Notes: generated from the sequence alone by a model not told the origin. Positions 47,119 to 56,867 are shown, counted from the first letter of the stretch. The stretch is 64,000 bases of DNA from Arsukibacterium sp. UBA5043 (GCA_002415085.1 DIBV01000001.1:372001-436000); one strand, 5' to 3'. Numbers and translations: made by a program.

Positions 47119-48318
47119 TTGCAGCATTCTAATCAATCAGCTCCTGGTGGAATATGGCGTATATTCTGCTCGGTAGTGGATAATTTTGGTGATATTGGTA
47201 TTTGTTGGCGCATCAGTCGCCAGCTGGTGGCAGAACATGGTCTGAGGGTGCAACTATGGGTTGATGATTTAACCAGTTTTCAGCGTATTTGTCCGCAGAT
47301 TAAGCCCGAACTGGCTAGACAGTCAGTACTTGGGGTTGAGATATGTTATTGGCCCCCTGCAACAGAATTTGCAGTTGACTGGCAGCAATTAGCCCCGGCC
47401 ACTGTGGTAGTTGAAGCATTGGCATGTACTATTCCTGTTGCTTACAAGCAGCATATGGCAAGCCAGCAACCGCCACCACTTTGGATAAATCTTGAATATT
47501 TATCCGCAGAGAGTTGGGTTGAAGGTTGCCACGGCCTGAATTCACCGCAACCTGATCTCGCTGTTCATAAATACTTTTTTTTCCCGGGATTCACCGAACT
47601 TACCGGTGGCTTACTCTATGAGCAAGGCTTGGTACAGCAACTTTCCAGCTTTAATGCCTCGGATCAGGCCCAAACCGAATTCTGGCAGCAAATAGGAATT
47701 GACCATACAGATTTTCAATTAAAAGTGTCGATGTTTGCGTATAGTCATGTCCATATTTATGAGCTGCTACAGCAATGGCAGCAGCATCCCGCTAAGGTAT
47801 TGTGCGTTATCCCACATGGCGATCTTGCTACCGAGCTCGCTGCACAATATCCAGAGCTGCTAAGTGGCAATGTCGTGCAATTTGATAATCTGAGCTTAAA
47901 AGTTATCCCGTTTTTAGCGCAGCCCGATTATGATTTGTTGCTGGCAGTTTGTGATGTTAATTTCGTCAGAGGGGAGGACTCGATAATTCGGGCGCATTGG
48001 GCTGGTAAGCCATTTGTATGGCAAATTTACCGGCAGCAGGAAAACACTCATCTGCTTAAACTGCAGGCGTTTCTTGACCGCTACTGTCGCCAGATGCCAG
48101 AGCAGCTTAGTAAGCCCGTGCAGCAGTTTTATCTGGCTTGGAATACCCATAGTAATCTGACACTAAACTGGCAGCAATTTTATCCATTGCTATCCGAAAT
48201 TGCAGAGTATAACCAGCAATGGCGTCAACAATTACTGGCAAATGGAGATCTTGCCAGCAACCTCGTGCACTTTGCTAAAAAAAAATTTATAATAACGCCC
48301 AATTTTTCCCAACAATGA
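47119..48318 (+). CDS. earP: EF-P arginine rhamnosyltransferase EarP
   Basis: Transfers rhamnose from dTDP-rhamnose to Arg32 of EF-P. 399 residues from TTG 47119, chosen because AGGG lies six bases upstream; the family start is close to [16 protein letters not shown], in which Asp21 and Asp25 are the conserved active-site residues of the family. The C-terminal signature [24 protein letters not shown] is intact. Other in-frame starts are 47047 (ATG) and 47095/47104 (TTG), giving a longer, unconserved N-terminus. It lies 16 nt upstream of efp, as is usual for the earP-efp pair. Confidence 0.9.
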   Translation: MQHSNQSAPGGIWRIFCSVVDNFGDIGICWRISRQLVAEHGLRVQLWVDDLTSFQRICPQIKPELARQSVLGVEICYWPPATEFAVDWQQLAPATVVVEALACTIPVAYKQHMASQQPPPLWINLEYLSAESWVEGCHGLNSPQPDLAVHKYFFFPGFTELTGGLLYEQGLVQQLSSFNASDQAQTEFWQQIGIDHTDFQLKVSMFAYSHVHIYELLQQWQQHPAKVLCVIPHGDLATELAAQYPELLSGNVVQFDNLSLKVIPFLAQPDYDLLLAVCDVNFVRGEDSIIRAHWAGKPFVWQIYRQQENTHLLKLQAFLDRYCRQMPEQLSKPVQQFYLAWNTHSNLTLNWQQFYPLLSEIAEYNQQWRQQLLANGDLASNLVHFAKKKFIITPNFSQQ

Positions 48319-48334
48319 AGATATTTCAATAATG

Positions 48335-48892
48335 ATGAAAACAGCCCAAGAACTGCGCGCTGGCCAGGTAATTATGGTTGGCACTGAACCGATGGTAATT
48401 TTAAAAGCCGAATTCAATAAATCCGGCCGTAACTCTGCCGTGGTTAAAATGAAAATGAAAAACCTGCTGAATGCTCAGGGCATGGAAACGGTTTACCGTG
48501 CTGATGACAAATTTGAGCAGGTTCTGCTGGAAACCAAAGAGGTTACCTATTCTTATTTCTCTGATCCAATGTATGTATTTATGGATTCTGAGTATAACCA
48601 ATACGAAATTGAAGCAGAAAACATGACTGAAGCGCTTAAATACCTGACTGACGGTATGGAGTGTTCAGTGGTATTCTACAACGAGCGGGCTATTTCTGTA
48701 GATTTACCTACTGTTGTAGTACGTGAAGTGGTTTACACCGAACCGGCTGCCAAAGGCGATACCTCTGGTAAAGTGATGAAGCCAGCGAAACTGGATACTG
48801 GCTTTGAACTGATGGTGCCTGCGTTTGTTGAAATTGGTGATAAAATCGAAATTGACACCCGTACTGATGAATACCGGAGCCGCGCGAAGTAA
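48335..48892 (+). CDS. efp: Elongation factor P (Arg32 type)
   Basis: Relieves ribosome stalling at polyproline stretches, 185 residues. From the second of two adjacent ATGs (48335), [11 protein letters not shown] puts the modified arginine at R32 within [17 protein letters not shown]. This is the arginine-bearing subfamily partnered by EarP, not the lysine type of E. coli. The upstream ATG at 48332 would shift this to 33. Three OB-like domains end in [15 protein letters not shown] terminator follows. Confidence 0.96.
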   Translation: MKTAQELRAGQVIMVGTEPMVILKAEFNKSGRNSAVVKMKMKNLLNAQGMETVYRADDKFEQVLLETKEVTYSYFSDPMYVFMDSEYNQYEIEAENMTEALKYLTDGMECSVVFYNERAISVDLPTVVVREVVYTEPAAKGDTSGKVMKPAKLDTGFELMVPAFVEIGDKIEIDTRTDEYRSRAK

Positions 48893-48912
48893 TTTCGCAC
48901 GTTAACCATTAC

Positions 48913-48935
48913 AAAGGGCGCGTTCTGCGCCTTTT
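48913..48935 (+). terminator. Terminator after efp
   Basis: AAAGGGCGC ... GCGCCTTTT hairpin with one bulged G and a 5-nt loop, then TTTTGTTGTTTT. Confidence 0.75.
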
Positions 48936-48966
48936 GTTGTTTTACAGCCTATAACAGGATTGCACT

Positions 48967-49443
48967 GTGACCAATAATGACGTGTTACGCCGCTTGCGGT
49001 ATGCCTTCGAATACAACAATAGCACCATGAGCGATATTATGGCGCTTGGCGGTCAGACGCCAAGCCGTGAGCAGATGATTGGCTGGTTGAGTAAGGATGA
49101 TGAAAGCGACTTTGGCGCCATGGCTGATATCGATCTTGCCCGTTTTTTAAACGGTCTTATTGTCCATAAGCGTGGTCGTAAAGATGGACCACAACCTGAG
49201 CCAGAGCAGCGGTTGAACAATAATATTATTTTCCGCAAGCTTAAAATCGCGCTGGATTTTAAAGATGACGATATTATGGCGGTGATGGCGCTGGCCGATT
49301 TCAGATTGAGTAAGCCAGAGTTAAGCGCATTTTTCCGCCGCGCCGACCATAAACATTTCCGGGTATGTCAGGACCAGGTGCTTCGCAATTTCATCAAAGG
49401 CTTGCAACTGAAATTTCGCCCTGATACTCAAGCGCAGGAGTAA
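48967..49443 (+). CDS. DUF1456 (YehS-like) protein
   Basis: 158 residues with two copies of the DUF1456 repeat: NNDVLRRLRYAFEYNNSTMSDIM (about 3-25) and NNIIFRKLKIALDFKDDDIMAVM (about 84-107), each about 65 residues long. The start is GTG 48967 with AGGA upstream. The function of the YehS family is not established. It is 4 nt upstream of the first bPH2 gene. Confidence 0.88.
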   Translation: MTNNDVLRRLRYAFEYNNSTMSDIMALGGQTPSREQMIGWLSKDDESDFGAMADIDLARFLNGLIVHKRGRKDGPQPEPEQRLNNNIIFRKLKIALDFKDDDIMAVMALADFRLSKPELSAFFRRADHKHFRVCQDQVLRNFIKGLQLKFRPDTQAQE

Positions 49444-49447
49444 CTGC

Positions 49448-50002
49448 ATGCATCCCGCTGACAGCTTCAGCAATCTGCAATTGCGCAGTGAGCAACTCAC
49501 TCCTCTGCAGGGCTTGCTGTTGGAGCCCTTAGCCAGACGCTATCGGCTGCTGCGCCAGGGCGTTAATGCTGTTTTTTTTATACTGGTGTGGTCATTGCTG
49601 TTGGGGTTGTATCTGCAACCCTGGTGGCCGTTATCAGTTGCGATATCCGATGCCTCGTACCATGGCCTTTGGATTGTCCCGTTACTGGGTTTGCTGCGGG
49701 CGCTGTATTGCTGGCAGGCCGACAAACACAAATTGTTTGCGCTACGTGAACACGATATCAGTTATAAATCGGGTATTTTCTTTCAGGCAATGATCACGCA
49801 ACCAGTCGTCCGGATCCAGCATATCGAGCTAAAGCAAGGGCCGCTGGAACGCAAAACGGCACTGGCTCGTTTACAACTGTTCAGTGCCGGTGGTGCTATG
49901 CACACCTTTGAAATCCCTGGACTGCAGCTGGAACAGGCTCAGCAAATCCGCCAGTTTGTATTGCAGCATAAGGATGCATTGCAAGATGAACAACAACAGT
50001 GA
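49448..50002 (+). CDS. bPH2-domain membrane protein, YdbS-like
   Basis: 184 residues. Two membrane helices (about 39-60 and 71-90) are followed by a bacterial PH (bPH2/DUF304) domain with LREHDISYKSGIFFQAMITQPVVRIQHIELKQGPLERKTA region landmarks. Partner of the next gene, with which it overlaps by 17 nt. The family's molecular role is not fixed; it may be an envelope or membrane-stress protein. Starts at ATG 49448. Confidence 0.85.
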   Translation: MHPADSFSNLQLRSEQLTPLQGLLLEPLARRYRLLRQGVNAVFFILVWSLLLGLYLQPWWPLSVAISDASYHGLWIVPLLGLLRALYCWQADKHKLFALREHDISYKSGIFFQAMITQPVVRIQHIELKQGPLERKTALARLQLFSAGGAMHTFEIPGLQLEQAQQIRQFVLQHKDALQDEQQQ

Positions 50003-51575
50003 GGCTAAGGTCGCGACCCAATCTGACCACGTGCCAGGGATACCCGACCTGGAACAAGACGACGGTCAGGGGCAATGGCAACGGGTATCACCGATTGCCA
50101 TTTTATATTTCGCAGTGGCAGTGTTACGTTTTTTTATTGGTCAGTTAGTTTATCTTATTCCCCCTTTTATTCTGCTGTTTAACCGGATTAAAGATAACCC
50201 TGGCCTGGCTATTGGCTTGCTCAGTGGCGTGTTATTGTTGGTTGTTGTCTCGGCAATCCTGAAATTTTATTATTTCCAATACCGGCTTTCGGCCGGGACG
50301 GTAGAAATCCGCTCCGGTGTTATCAGTAAAAAATATCTTAATCTACCATTTAACCGGATCCAGAATATTAAACTGGAGCAACCCATTTTCTACCGGCCGG
50401 CAGATTATGTGTGTTTACAGCTCGATACCGCGGGCTCGGTGCAACAGGAAGCCAGGTTAGTCGCGCTAAGCCGACCTTTTGCCGAAGCTTTGAAAAAACA
50501 TATTCTGGCGTTTCATCAGCAGGCTGCCACCATGGCTGAACATGCTGCCAGGGATGACGTGATACCTGCCACTACGGCAGAAACTGAACAGCTATTGAAT
50601 CAGCGCAGTTTGCGCGATTTAATTATTCACGGCATCAGTAATAATCGGATCTGGCTATTTTTAGGTTTGGCCGCGCCGTTTTATAATCAGCTGGCGGACA
50701 AAATTCTCGATGGGTTGTTGCAGGTGGGTATTGATATACCTGCCATGTTTGACCCAACCCAGCAATCCTGGATGATTATTGGCTTGTATGCGCTGTCGTT
50801 AACCATGTTTATCATGTTACTCCTGACCCTGTTTTCAGTGTTCGGTTCGGTTTTGTCGTTTTACGGTTATACCCTGCATAAAAAGCAGGATAATTATATC
50901 CGGCGCAGTGGTTTGCTTACCCGGCATGAAGTGAGTATGCGGCTGTCAAGATTGCAACAGGTGGCTTTGAAACGCGACTGGCTGGATATGGTGCTGGGCA
51001 GAGTTAATCTGAGTTTCGAACAAATTAATGGTCAGCAACAATTTGCTACCGAACAAAAAATTATGGTGCCTTCGGTCACACCGGCTGAGGCGAGTGCCTT
51101 ATTAAGCAATGCTTACCCCGATAATCAACTGCGCAATATCGAATTTAATGCGATTAGCCGGCGTTTTATCTGGCGCAATATTGTGTTGTTCTGGATACCT
51201 GCGGCCATTATTGGTCCGGTTATGCTTTGGCTGCAACAACAGCCGCAACTGGCGGCACTTAGCGTCATACCGCTAACGTTCTGGGCGCTGTTAATTGTGA
51301 TGCGCTGGTACCGTTATGGTTATGCGCAGGATGATATTTATTATTATCTTCGTCGCGGTTATTTTGGCGTGGACTACTATTGTTTCGCCAAATATAAATT
51401 GCAGCAGGTCCAGTACAAACAAAGTTGGCTGATGCGCCGGCCCGGACTTTGTACCGTTAAGCTGCTCACGGCTTGTGGAGCGTTGGAGATACCTTTTGTC
51501 AAAGAGGCTGATGGCAGGGCATTGCTGGAGCAGGGCCTGTGGCAAATGCAGCGTAGCAAAAAAGCCTGGATGTAA
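49986..51575 (+). CDS. bPH2-domain membrane protein, YdbT-like (multiple PH domains)
   Basis: 529 residues from ATG 49986 (MNNNSEAKVATQSDH), overlapping the YdbS-like gene by 17 nt; farther-upstream starts lie inside that gene. Membrane helices near 33-85, 215-300 and 415-460 alternate with three bPH2 domains, landmarks LSAGTVEIRSGVISKKYLNLPFNRIQNI, KQDNYIRRSGLLTRHEVSMRLSRLQQV and YYYLRRGYFGVDYYCFAKYKLQQVQYKQS. The pair corresponds to YdbS/YdbT of Bacillus-type operons. Function unknown; probably acts as a membrane complex. Confidence 0.87.
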   Translation: MNNNSEAKVATQSDHVPGIPDLEQDDGQGQWQRVSPIAILYFAVAVLRFFIGQLVYLIPPFILLFNRIKDNPGLAIGLLSGVLLLVVVSAILKFYYFQYRLSAGTVEIRSGVISKKYLNLPFNRIQNIKLEQPIFYRPADYVCLQLDTAGSVQQEARLVALSRPFAEALKKHILAFHQQAATMAEHAARDDVIPATTAETEQLLNQRSLRDLIIHGISNNRIWLFLGLAAPFYNQLADKILDGLLQVGIDIPAMFDPTQQSWMIIGLYALSLTMFIMLLLTLFSVFGSVLSFYGYTLHKKQDNYIRRSGLLTRHEVSMRLSRLQQVALKRDWLDMVLGRVNLSFEQINGQQQFATEQKIMVPSVTPAEASALLSNAYPDNQLRNIEFNAISRRFIWRNIVLFWIPAAIIGPVMLWLQQQPQLAALSVIPLTFWALLIVMRWYRYGYAQDDIYYYLRRGYFGVDYYCFAKYKLQQVQYKQSWLMRRPGLCTVKLLTACGALEIPFVKEADGRALLEQGLWQMQRSKKAWM

Positions 51576-51600
51576 TTTGCTATAACCATAATAAGGCATA

Positions 51601-52281
51601 CTAACGGCTTTGGAGCTGTAAATCGGCCAGCGTAATGTCGGCATGACTATGTTTAAGCTGGCTCAACAACAGTAAGGCACAACTATACGCATCTGCCAAG
51701 GCATGATGCTGATCACTTTGTGGCAATTTATGCCGCTGCAAACACTGGGGCAGGCGTAAGGCGTCTGTTTTCATCACAATGCCCTGTTTGTGCAGCCGGT
51801 AAAGCTCCATGTTCAGGGTGTCGATAAAACTGAATTTTGCCGCTTTGCCGAAGATCCGCTGGCAGGCTACTTCCAGAAAACGTAAATCCAGCTGACAGTG
51901 GTGCGCCACAAAAATATAACCCGCATAAGTCTGCATCAGCTCGGTTAGCACTTCAGCCAGATCCCGAGCTTGCTTGAAATCCTTGTCGTGCAAGCCATGA
52001 AATATCGCACTCTGGCCGACACTAACCGGACTGTGAACCAGATAATGCCGGGCTTCGCTCAGTACGATTTCATATTGTCGCACCGGCACCCAGCCCAGGC
52101 TGAGAATATGATCCTGTCTGGCATTTAAGCCTGTCAGCTCCAGATCAACGACCAGAAAAGGGCAGTCGGCGGCCCTGACAGATCCAGCAGGTAGCGTCGT
52201 CTGATTAAAGGCCTGCACAATGTGACTCAGTGGAGTGGTTTTATTAGCTAACCAGCTTAGCATTGTTATAAATCCCGGCAA
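51601..52281 (-). CDS. DEDD-family 3'-5' exonuclease (DnaQ-like)
   Basis: 226 residues with the exonuclease sites intact: ExoI VVDLELTGL (Asp and Glu), ExoII AHHCQLDLRFLE (Asp) and ExoIII HHALADAYSCALLLL (His and Asp), so DEDDh type. Acts on DNA or RNA 3' ends; the substrate is unknown. It overlaps the upstream cNMP-CBS-DUF294 gene by 16 nt, so the two are translationally coupled. This combination next to an SSS symporter and acs recurs in proteobacteria (established context, recalled, not searched). Confidence 0.87.
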   Translation of the reverse strand: MPGFITMLSWLANKTTPLSHIVQAFNQTTLPAGSVRAADCPFLVVDLELTGLNARQDHILSLGWVPVRQYEIVLSEARHYLVHSPVSVGQSAIFHGLHDKDFKQARDLAEVLTELMQTYAGYIFVAHHCQLDLRFLEVACQRIFGKAAKFSFIDTLNMELYRLHKQGIVMKTDALRLPQCLQRHKLPQSDQHHALADAYSCALLLLSQLKHSHADITLADLQLQSR

Positions 52282-54092
52282 AAACGATGTTTAAGCGATG
52301 ACTGGGCATCATTAATTACGGTAAGGCTATCTTTAAGTTGGTGCCGTTGCAGGCCAGATAGCACATTAGGGTCCAGTAAATTACTGACGTCATGACCCTG
52401 GAGCAAATCATGCTGATGCTTGTCCCAGCGAAGTTGTGTCAGCACGTCAAAGGCATCGGATAAATTCTGGGTGTCTTTGCTATCCATCACTCCGTTATTA
52501 GCCAGTTGCACTAAACGTTGGCGGGTATTAATTTCACTAATCCCGGCTGATAGTGCATACACTCTGACAATATCGGTGATTAAACTGATCCCTCGCTTTT
52601 TTAAATCCAGGCCTTTTTTCTGTTTACCGTCGTGTTCCAGAATAAAGTTTCTTAGAAAACTTAATGGCGCACTGCGTTGCAAGGCTGTTTGCGCTAAATG
52701 ATATAAAAATAACGGATTATCACTGGTTTTTGCCAAAATATCCTGCTGTAAGGCATTAAATAATCCTTTACTGCCTTCGATAACCCGTAGGTCAAAAAAG
52801 ATACTGGATTTTAGCAGCGCTTGCGGAGTAGGGGTGGTGACCCACCTGGCAAATTGACCAGACCAGCCTTTTAAACTTAAGCGCAAATCACTGTTGGATG
52901 CCATGATATTGCCCGGGCATAAAATAATGCCGCAGCGCGCTAAACCCTGACAGACAAAGTCGGCCAGAGCGGCAAAATAAGTGGCTACCTCAGCCACCGG
53001 CTCTTTTTCCAGCAATAAGGCATTGTCCTGATCGGCATTTAGGCTTTGATCCATCCGGCCTTGCGAGCCAAAGGCCAACCAGCTGAACACGCAGGGCGGC
53101 GGGCCAAGTTCGAGTTGAGCCAGGGCAATTAAGCGTTGAGTCAATGCATCAGTAATGGTAGTAATAATATGACCAGCTTCATGCGCCGGCACCTGTTGTT
53201 TACCCAGCGTCAGCGCCAGGCTACTGATCTGACTGGCACAGTGCTCCAGACCATCAATACTGGTCTGGCGATGAATTTCGCCAATCAGATACACCGGGTG
53301 ATCTTGTTGCGAGCGAATAATATCGGTTGCCGTGATCATCGAATAGCTTTGTTGTTTATCTAATACCGGCAAATGATGCACGTTATGCCGGCTCATCAGT
53401 TGTACTGCTTCGAACAGATAAGCATGTTTGTCGATGCTATAGGGTTTGGCCGTCATGACTTGCCGCACTGGCGTTTGCGCCGGTAAGTCTGCCGCCAGCA
53501 CTCTGCTGCGTAAGTCACGGTCGGTGACAATGCCGATAAGCTGCTCATTTTGCTCTACCAATAATGACGACACCCGTTTTTCAGTCATTAAAGCCGCAGC
53601 TTGTTGCACACTTTGCTCACCGTCAATAGCAATTTTCCGGGCCTGAACGATGTCACTTATTTTCAGGGTAAAGCGCAAGTTTTGTTGCTGGGCTTTATAT
53701 TGGTGCAGACGCCGGCTGAACAGGCGTTGAAAGAAAATATCGATATTTTTGTACTGATAACGCAGTTGATGAAAAGCATCGGCAGGTAACCAGTAGACCA
53801 GGCCGTCTTCTTCACACACCAGACTGTCGTTGTCACTCAGCCCGGTTAATAATAATTGATAGCCGTAAAAATCTCCCTGTTCCAGCTTGGTCAATAACGT
53901 TTGCTGGTCACTGTACAGGGCAAAAATACCGGTGCGGACAATCATTAATCGTTCAGTGTTAAGTTGAACTGTTTCACCATTCTGACAATAATAAACACTG
54001 ATATTAGCAGCCAGACTGGCCAGCCGGGCTGCGTCAAGCTGGTCAAATGGGGTAGTACCAGCTAAAAAGGTTGTAACCTCAGCGACTTCCAT
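52266..54092 (-). CDS. cNMP-binding / CBS-pair / DUF294 nucleotidyltransferase-like protein
   Basis: A 608-residue multidomain protein. Cyclic-nucleotide-binding-like domain about 10-130 (LEQGDFYGYQLLLTG); CBS pair about 150-275 (VSSLLVEQNEQLIGIVTDRDLRSRV, HHLPVLDKQQSYSMITATDI); DUF294 nucleotidyltransferase about 300-450 with SQGRMDQSLNADQDNALLLE, containing the GS-x-GR and D-x-D elements; then a DUF294 C-terminal substrate-binding helical domain. It probably senses an adenine nucleotide and modifies or regulates a partner. The ATG at 54092 has GAGG upstream. Partner: the overlapping exonuclease. Substrate unknown. Confidence 0.88.
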   Translation of the reverse strand: MEVAEVTTFLAGTTPFDQLDAARLASLAANISVYYCQNGETVQLNTERLMIVRTGIFALYSDQQTLLTKLEQGDFYGYQLLLTGLSDNDSLVCEEDGLVYWLPADAFHQLRYQYKNIDIFFQRLFSRRLHQYKAQQQNLRFTLKISDIVQARKIAIDGEQSVQQAAALMTEKRVSSLLVEQNEQLIGIVTDRDLRSRVLAADLPAQTPVRQVMTAKPYSIDKHAYLFEAVQLMSRHNVHHLPVLDKQQSYSMITATDIIRSQQDHPVYLIGEIHRQTSIDGLEHCASQISSLALTLGKQQVPAHEAGHIITTITDALTQRLIALAQLELGPPPCVFSWLAFGSQGRMDQSLNADQDNALLLEKEPVAEVATYFAALADFVCQGLARCGIILCPGNIMASNSDLRLSLKGWSGQFARWVTTPTPQALLKSSIFFDLRVIEGSKGLFNALQQDILAKTSDNPLFLYHLAQTALQRSAPLSFLRNFILEHDGKQKKGLDLKKRGISLITDIVRVYALSAGISEINTRQRLVQLANNGVMDSKDTQNLSDAFDVLTQLRWDKHQHDLLQGHDVSNLLDPNVLSGLQRHQLKDSLTVINDAQSSLKHRFCRDL

Positions 54093-54119
54093 AAGACCTC
54101 TGGATAAATTAAAAGTAAG

Positions 54120-54647
54120 TTACACGGTCTGGCGTTGGCATAACGTCAACAGCAAAGGGTCATTTATATCTAATTTATGCCATACCTTGCCAACGGCTTC
54201 ACCTGGAGCGGGGATGCGCAGCTGCTCAGTAAAATCTGTCCGGGCATGCTGCTGGCAATGAACAACCTGTGGTACCCGCTTCGCAGACAGGCGACGCTCA
54301 AAGAAATACAGATCAACCAGCCAGATCGCCTCATTGCGCTGATTGGGCGCGGCATTAGCTATATCGGCAGCAATAAAGCGTAAGGTTTGTGGATGCAGAT
54401 AACTCCAGGGCCGCCAGAAAGACTGCTGTTCGACGGTGCGTACAACTACCACGCCATCGGGTAACAGGCTTGCCTGATGTTGATACCAGCTGTATTCACT
54501 TTGCACCTGAAAGCCCAACATACCCAACCCGGCAAAAGCGGGGACAAGCCAGCGTGGCGCTTTTTTTCTACTGATAAAACGAATAGCCAGGGCAATACCC
54601 GCAGCTCCTAAACCGGCAACAATGGTGGCAATTAACTCCCACAACAT
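54120..54647 (-). CDS. Uncharacterised membrane-anchored protein
   Basis: 175 residues with two N-terminal hydrophobic segments (about 2-25 and 31-48) and a soluble C-terminal part with PDGVVVVRTVEQQSFWRPWSYLHPQ. I do not recognise the family. The C-terminal side is mixed alpha/beta, without obvious catalytic motifs. ATG 54647 has AGGAA eight bases upstream. It lies between the symporter operon's terminator and the DUF294 gene, on the same strand. Confidence 0.7.
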   Translation of the reverse strand: MLWELIATIVAGLGAAGIALAIRFISRKKAPRWLVPAFAGLGMLGFQVQSEYSWYQHQASLLPDGVVVVRTVEQQSFWRPWSYLHPQTLRFIAADIANAAPNQRNEAIWLVDLYFFERRLSAKRVPQVVHCQQHARTDFTEQLRIPAPGEAVGKVWHKLDINDPLLLTLCQRQTV

Positions 54648-54681
54648 AACGTATTCCTGCTTATAGTGTGTTTTTAAAACG

Positions 54682-54705
54682 GCGGGCTTTCAAATGAAAG
54701 CCCGC
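54682..54705 (-). terminator. Terminator of the DUF4212-symporter operon
   Basis: Perfect 10-bp stem GCGGGCTTTC / GAAAGCCCGC with 4-nt loop, followed on the minus strand by GTTTTAAAAA. Confidence 0.78.
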
Positions 54706-54747
54706 TACTACTTTAACTATTTTCTTAACTTTATTGTTAACTATAGC

Positions 54748-56529
54748 TTAGTGGTCTGTTGCCTTACCAGCACCCCGCGGGAAACGCACGCTTTCGACCA
54801 GTTCCTGAATCCGCACCGGTGGTGGTGCAGTCAGAGCTGAGACTGTGAAAGCGACGGCGAAGTTGATCATGGCACCTACCGCACCAAACGACAGCGGCGA
54901 AATGCCAAAGCCTGTACCACCAAACAACCAATTTTGCGGAATATTCTCAAAGGTGGCGGTGCCAGGAATAAAGAACCAACCCAGGTAAAGGAAGATATAC
55001 ACACAGGTCGATATTAACCCTGCCAGCATACCGGCAATGGCACCTTTGTTATTAACCCGCTTGGAGAAAATACCCATCATCAGCGCCGGGAAGATTGACG
55101 CAGCGGCAATACCGAAGGCCAGAGCAACCGTTTGTGCAGCGAAGCCGGGGGGATTCATGCCGAGCCAGGTAGCTACTACAATAGCCACCCCCATTGAAAT
55201 ACGGGCTGCCATTAACTCCCCTTTCTCGCTGATATCCGGTTTAATCGAGCCTTTAATTAAGTCGTGACTAATCGCAGACGAGATGGCCAGCAACAATCCA
55301 GCTGCCGTGGATAACGCAGCAGCAAGACCACCAGCAGCAATTAAACCAATAACCCAGCCTGGCAGGTTGGCAATTTCAGGATTAGCCAGTACCAGAATAT
55401 CGTTATTTACCACCAATTCATTACCGTTCCAGCCCCGCTCGGATGCGGTGGCAGCAAATGCCGGCGTATCATTATAAACCTGGATACGACCATCATTGTT
55501 TTTGTCGGTAAACTGAATTAAACCAGTGGTTTCCCAGGTTTTCATCCAATCTGGACGTTCGGCATACTGAATAGAGTCAGCCGTTGGTCCTGCCGGATAA
55601 ATAGTATTCATCAGGTTTAAGCGCGCCATTGAAGCAACTGCTGGTGCAGTTAAGTATAGTAAGGCAATAAATACTAAGGCCCAGCCTGCAGACCAACGTG
55701 CATCGGCTACTTTAGGTACGGTAAAAAAGCGGATAATAACGTGGGGTAAACCTGCAGTGCCGATCATCAGTGACAAGGTAAACAGCACCATGTTCAGCTT
55801 GTTATCCACGTCAGCGGTGTAGTCACGAAAGCCAAGTTCACTAACAACCTGATCAAGTTTGGCCAACAATGGCATGCCAGATTCAGTATGCTCAGAAAAT
55901 AATCCTATCGGCGGTAAAAAAGTATCGGTTAGCTGGAGTGAAATAAATACAGCCGGAATGGTATAGGCGATAATTAATACGACGTACTGTGCTACCTGGG
56001 TATAGGTAATGCCTTTCATGCCTCCCATAACCGCGTACAGGAAGACAATAACTGCGGCGATAATCAGTCCCATATCGCTACTGACTTCAAGGAAACGGGA
56101 AAACGCCACGCCGGCACCGGTCATCTGACCAATAACATAGGTAACAGAAGCAATTATCAAACAGGCTACCGCGACCAATCTAGCACCGGTACTGTAAAAA
56201 CGATCACCGATAAAGTCCGGCACAGTGAACTTACCAAATTTACGTAAGTAAGGTGCCAGTAACATGGCCAGTAATACATAACCGCCAGTCCAGCCCATTA
56301 AAAAGGTAGAATTGGCATAGCCGCCGGCGGCAATTAAGCCAGCCATTGAAATAAATGACGCTGCGGACATCCAGTCGGCGGCGGTGGCCATACCGTTCAT
56401 TACTGGGTTTACTCCGCCGCCAGCCACATAAAACTCTTTAGTGGTGCCGGCACGTGCCCAGATTGCGATTGCGATATAGAGGGCGAAGGAGCCGCCGACA
56501 AATATCAGGTTTATTGCAAATTGACTCAT
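54748..56529 (-). CDS. Sodium:solute symporter (VC2705 subfamily, large subunit)
   Basis: A 593-residue SSS transporter resembling acetate/carboxylate permeases (ActP-like), with about 13 helices. N-terminal AIWARAGTTKEFYVAGGGVNPVMNG and MATAADWMSAASFISMAG are the family signature. Between helices, residues about 342-353 read DKNNDGRIQVYN, close to an EF-hand loop. Together with the adjacent DUF4212 small subunit it forms the two-gene Na+ symporter unit typical of this subfamily. The location beside CrbS/CrbR and acs suggests acetate or another short carboxylate as substrate. Confidence 0.92.
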   Translation of the reverse strand: MSQFAINLIFVGGSFALYIAIAIWARAGTTKEFYVAGGGVNPVMNGMATAADWMSAASFISMAGLIAAGGYANSTFLMGWTGGYVLLAMLLAPYLRKFGKFTVPDFIGDRFYSTGARLVAVACLIIASVTYVIGQMTGAGVAFSRFLEVSSDMGLIIAAVIVFLYAVMGGMKGITYTQVAQYVVLIIAYTIPAVFISLQLTDTFLPPIGLFSEHTESGMPLLAKLDQVVSELGFRDYTADVDNKLNMVLFTLSLMIGTAGLPHVIIRFFTVPKVADARWSAGWALVFIALLYLTAPAVASMARLNLMNTIYPAGPTADSIQYAERPDWMKTWETTGLIQFTDKNNDGRIQVYNDTPAFAATASERGWNGNELVVNNDILVLANPEIANLPGWVIGLIAAGGLAAALSTAAGLLLAISSAISHDLIKGSIKPDISEKGELMAARISMGVAIVVATWLGMNPPGFAAQTVALAFGIAAASIFPALMMGIFSKRVNNKGAIAGMLAGLISTCVYIFLYLGWFFIPGTATFENIPQNWLFGGTGFGISPLSFGAVGAMINFAVAFTVSALTAPPPVRIQELVESVRFPRGAGKATDH

Positions 56530-56534
56530 CCTGC

Positions 56535-56801
56535 TTACTCCTCGTCCACGCCAAATTCTTTATCAAGCTTGTTCATTCTCCAGGCATAGAAGAAGATCAA
56601 AACGATAAACGTTAAAATAGAACCTTGTTGCGCAAACCAGAAACCCAGGTCTGTGCCTCCAACCGCAATACCTGCTAACCATGGCCGCAGTAAAATGCCA
56701 AAGCCATAGGACACCAATGCCCATATCGCCAGACTGATAATGATCAAGCGCAGATTCGCTTGCCAGTATGCCTGGGCGTTACTTTTATGGTCCGCCATCA
56801 T
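56535..56801 (-). CDS. DUF4212 small subunit of the symporter
   Basis: 88 residues with two membrane helices (ISLAIWALVSYGFGILLRPW and FWFAQQGSILTFIVLIFFYAW), matching the DUF4212/TIGR03647-type small protein that precedes SSS transporters of the VC2705 subfamily. It lies 5 nt upstream of the symporter. It is first in the operon and divergent from crbS, 153 nt away. Confidence 0.93.
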   Translation of the reverse strand: MMADHKSNAQAYWQANLRLIIISLAIWALVSYGFGILLRPWLAGIAVGGTDLGFWFAQQGSILTFIVLIFFYAWRMNKLDKEFGVDEE

Positions 56802-56867
56802 ATTTCTCCTTTAGTTATTTTTATCGAGCATTGTTAATCTAGCAGTAGTTAACCGGGGCGCCAGCCC

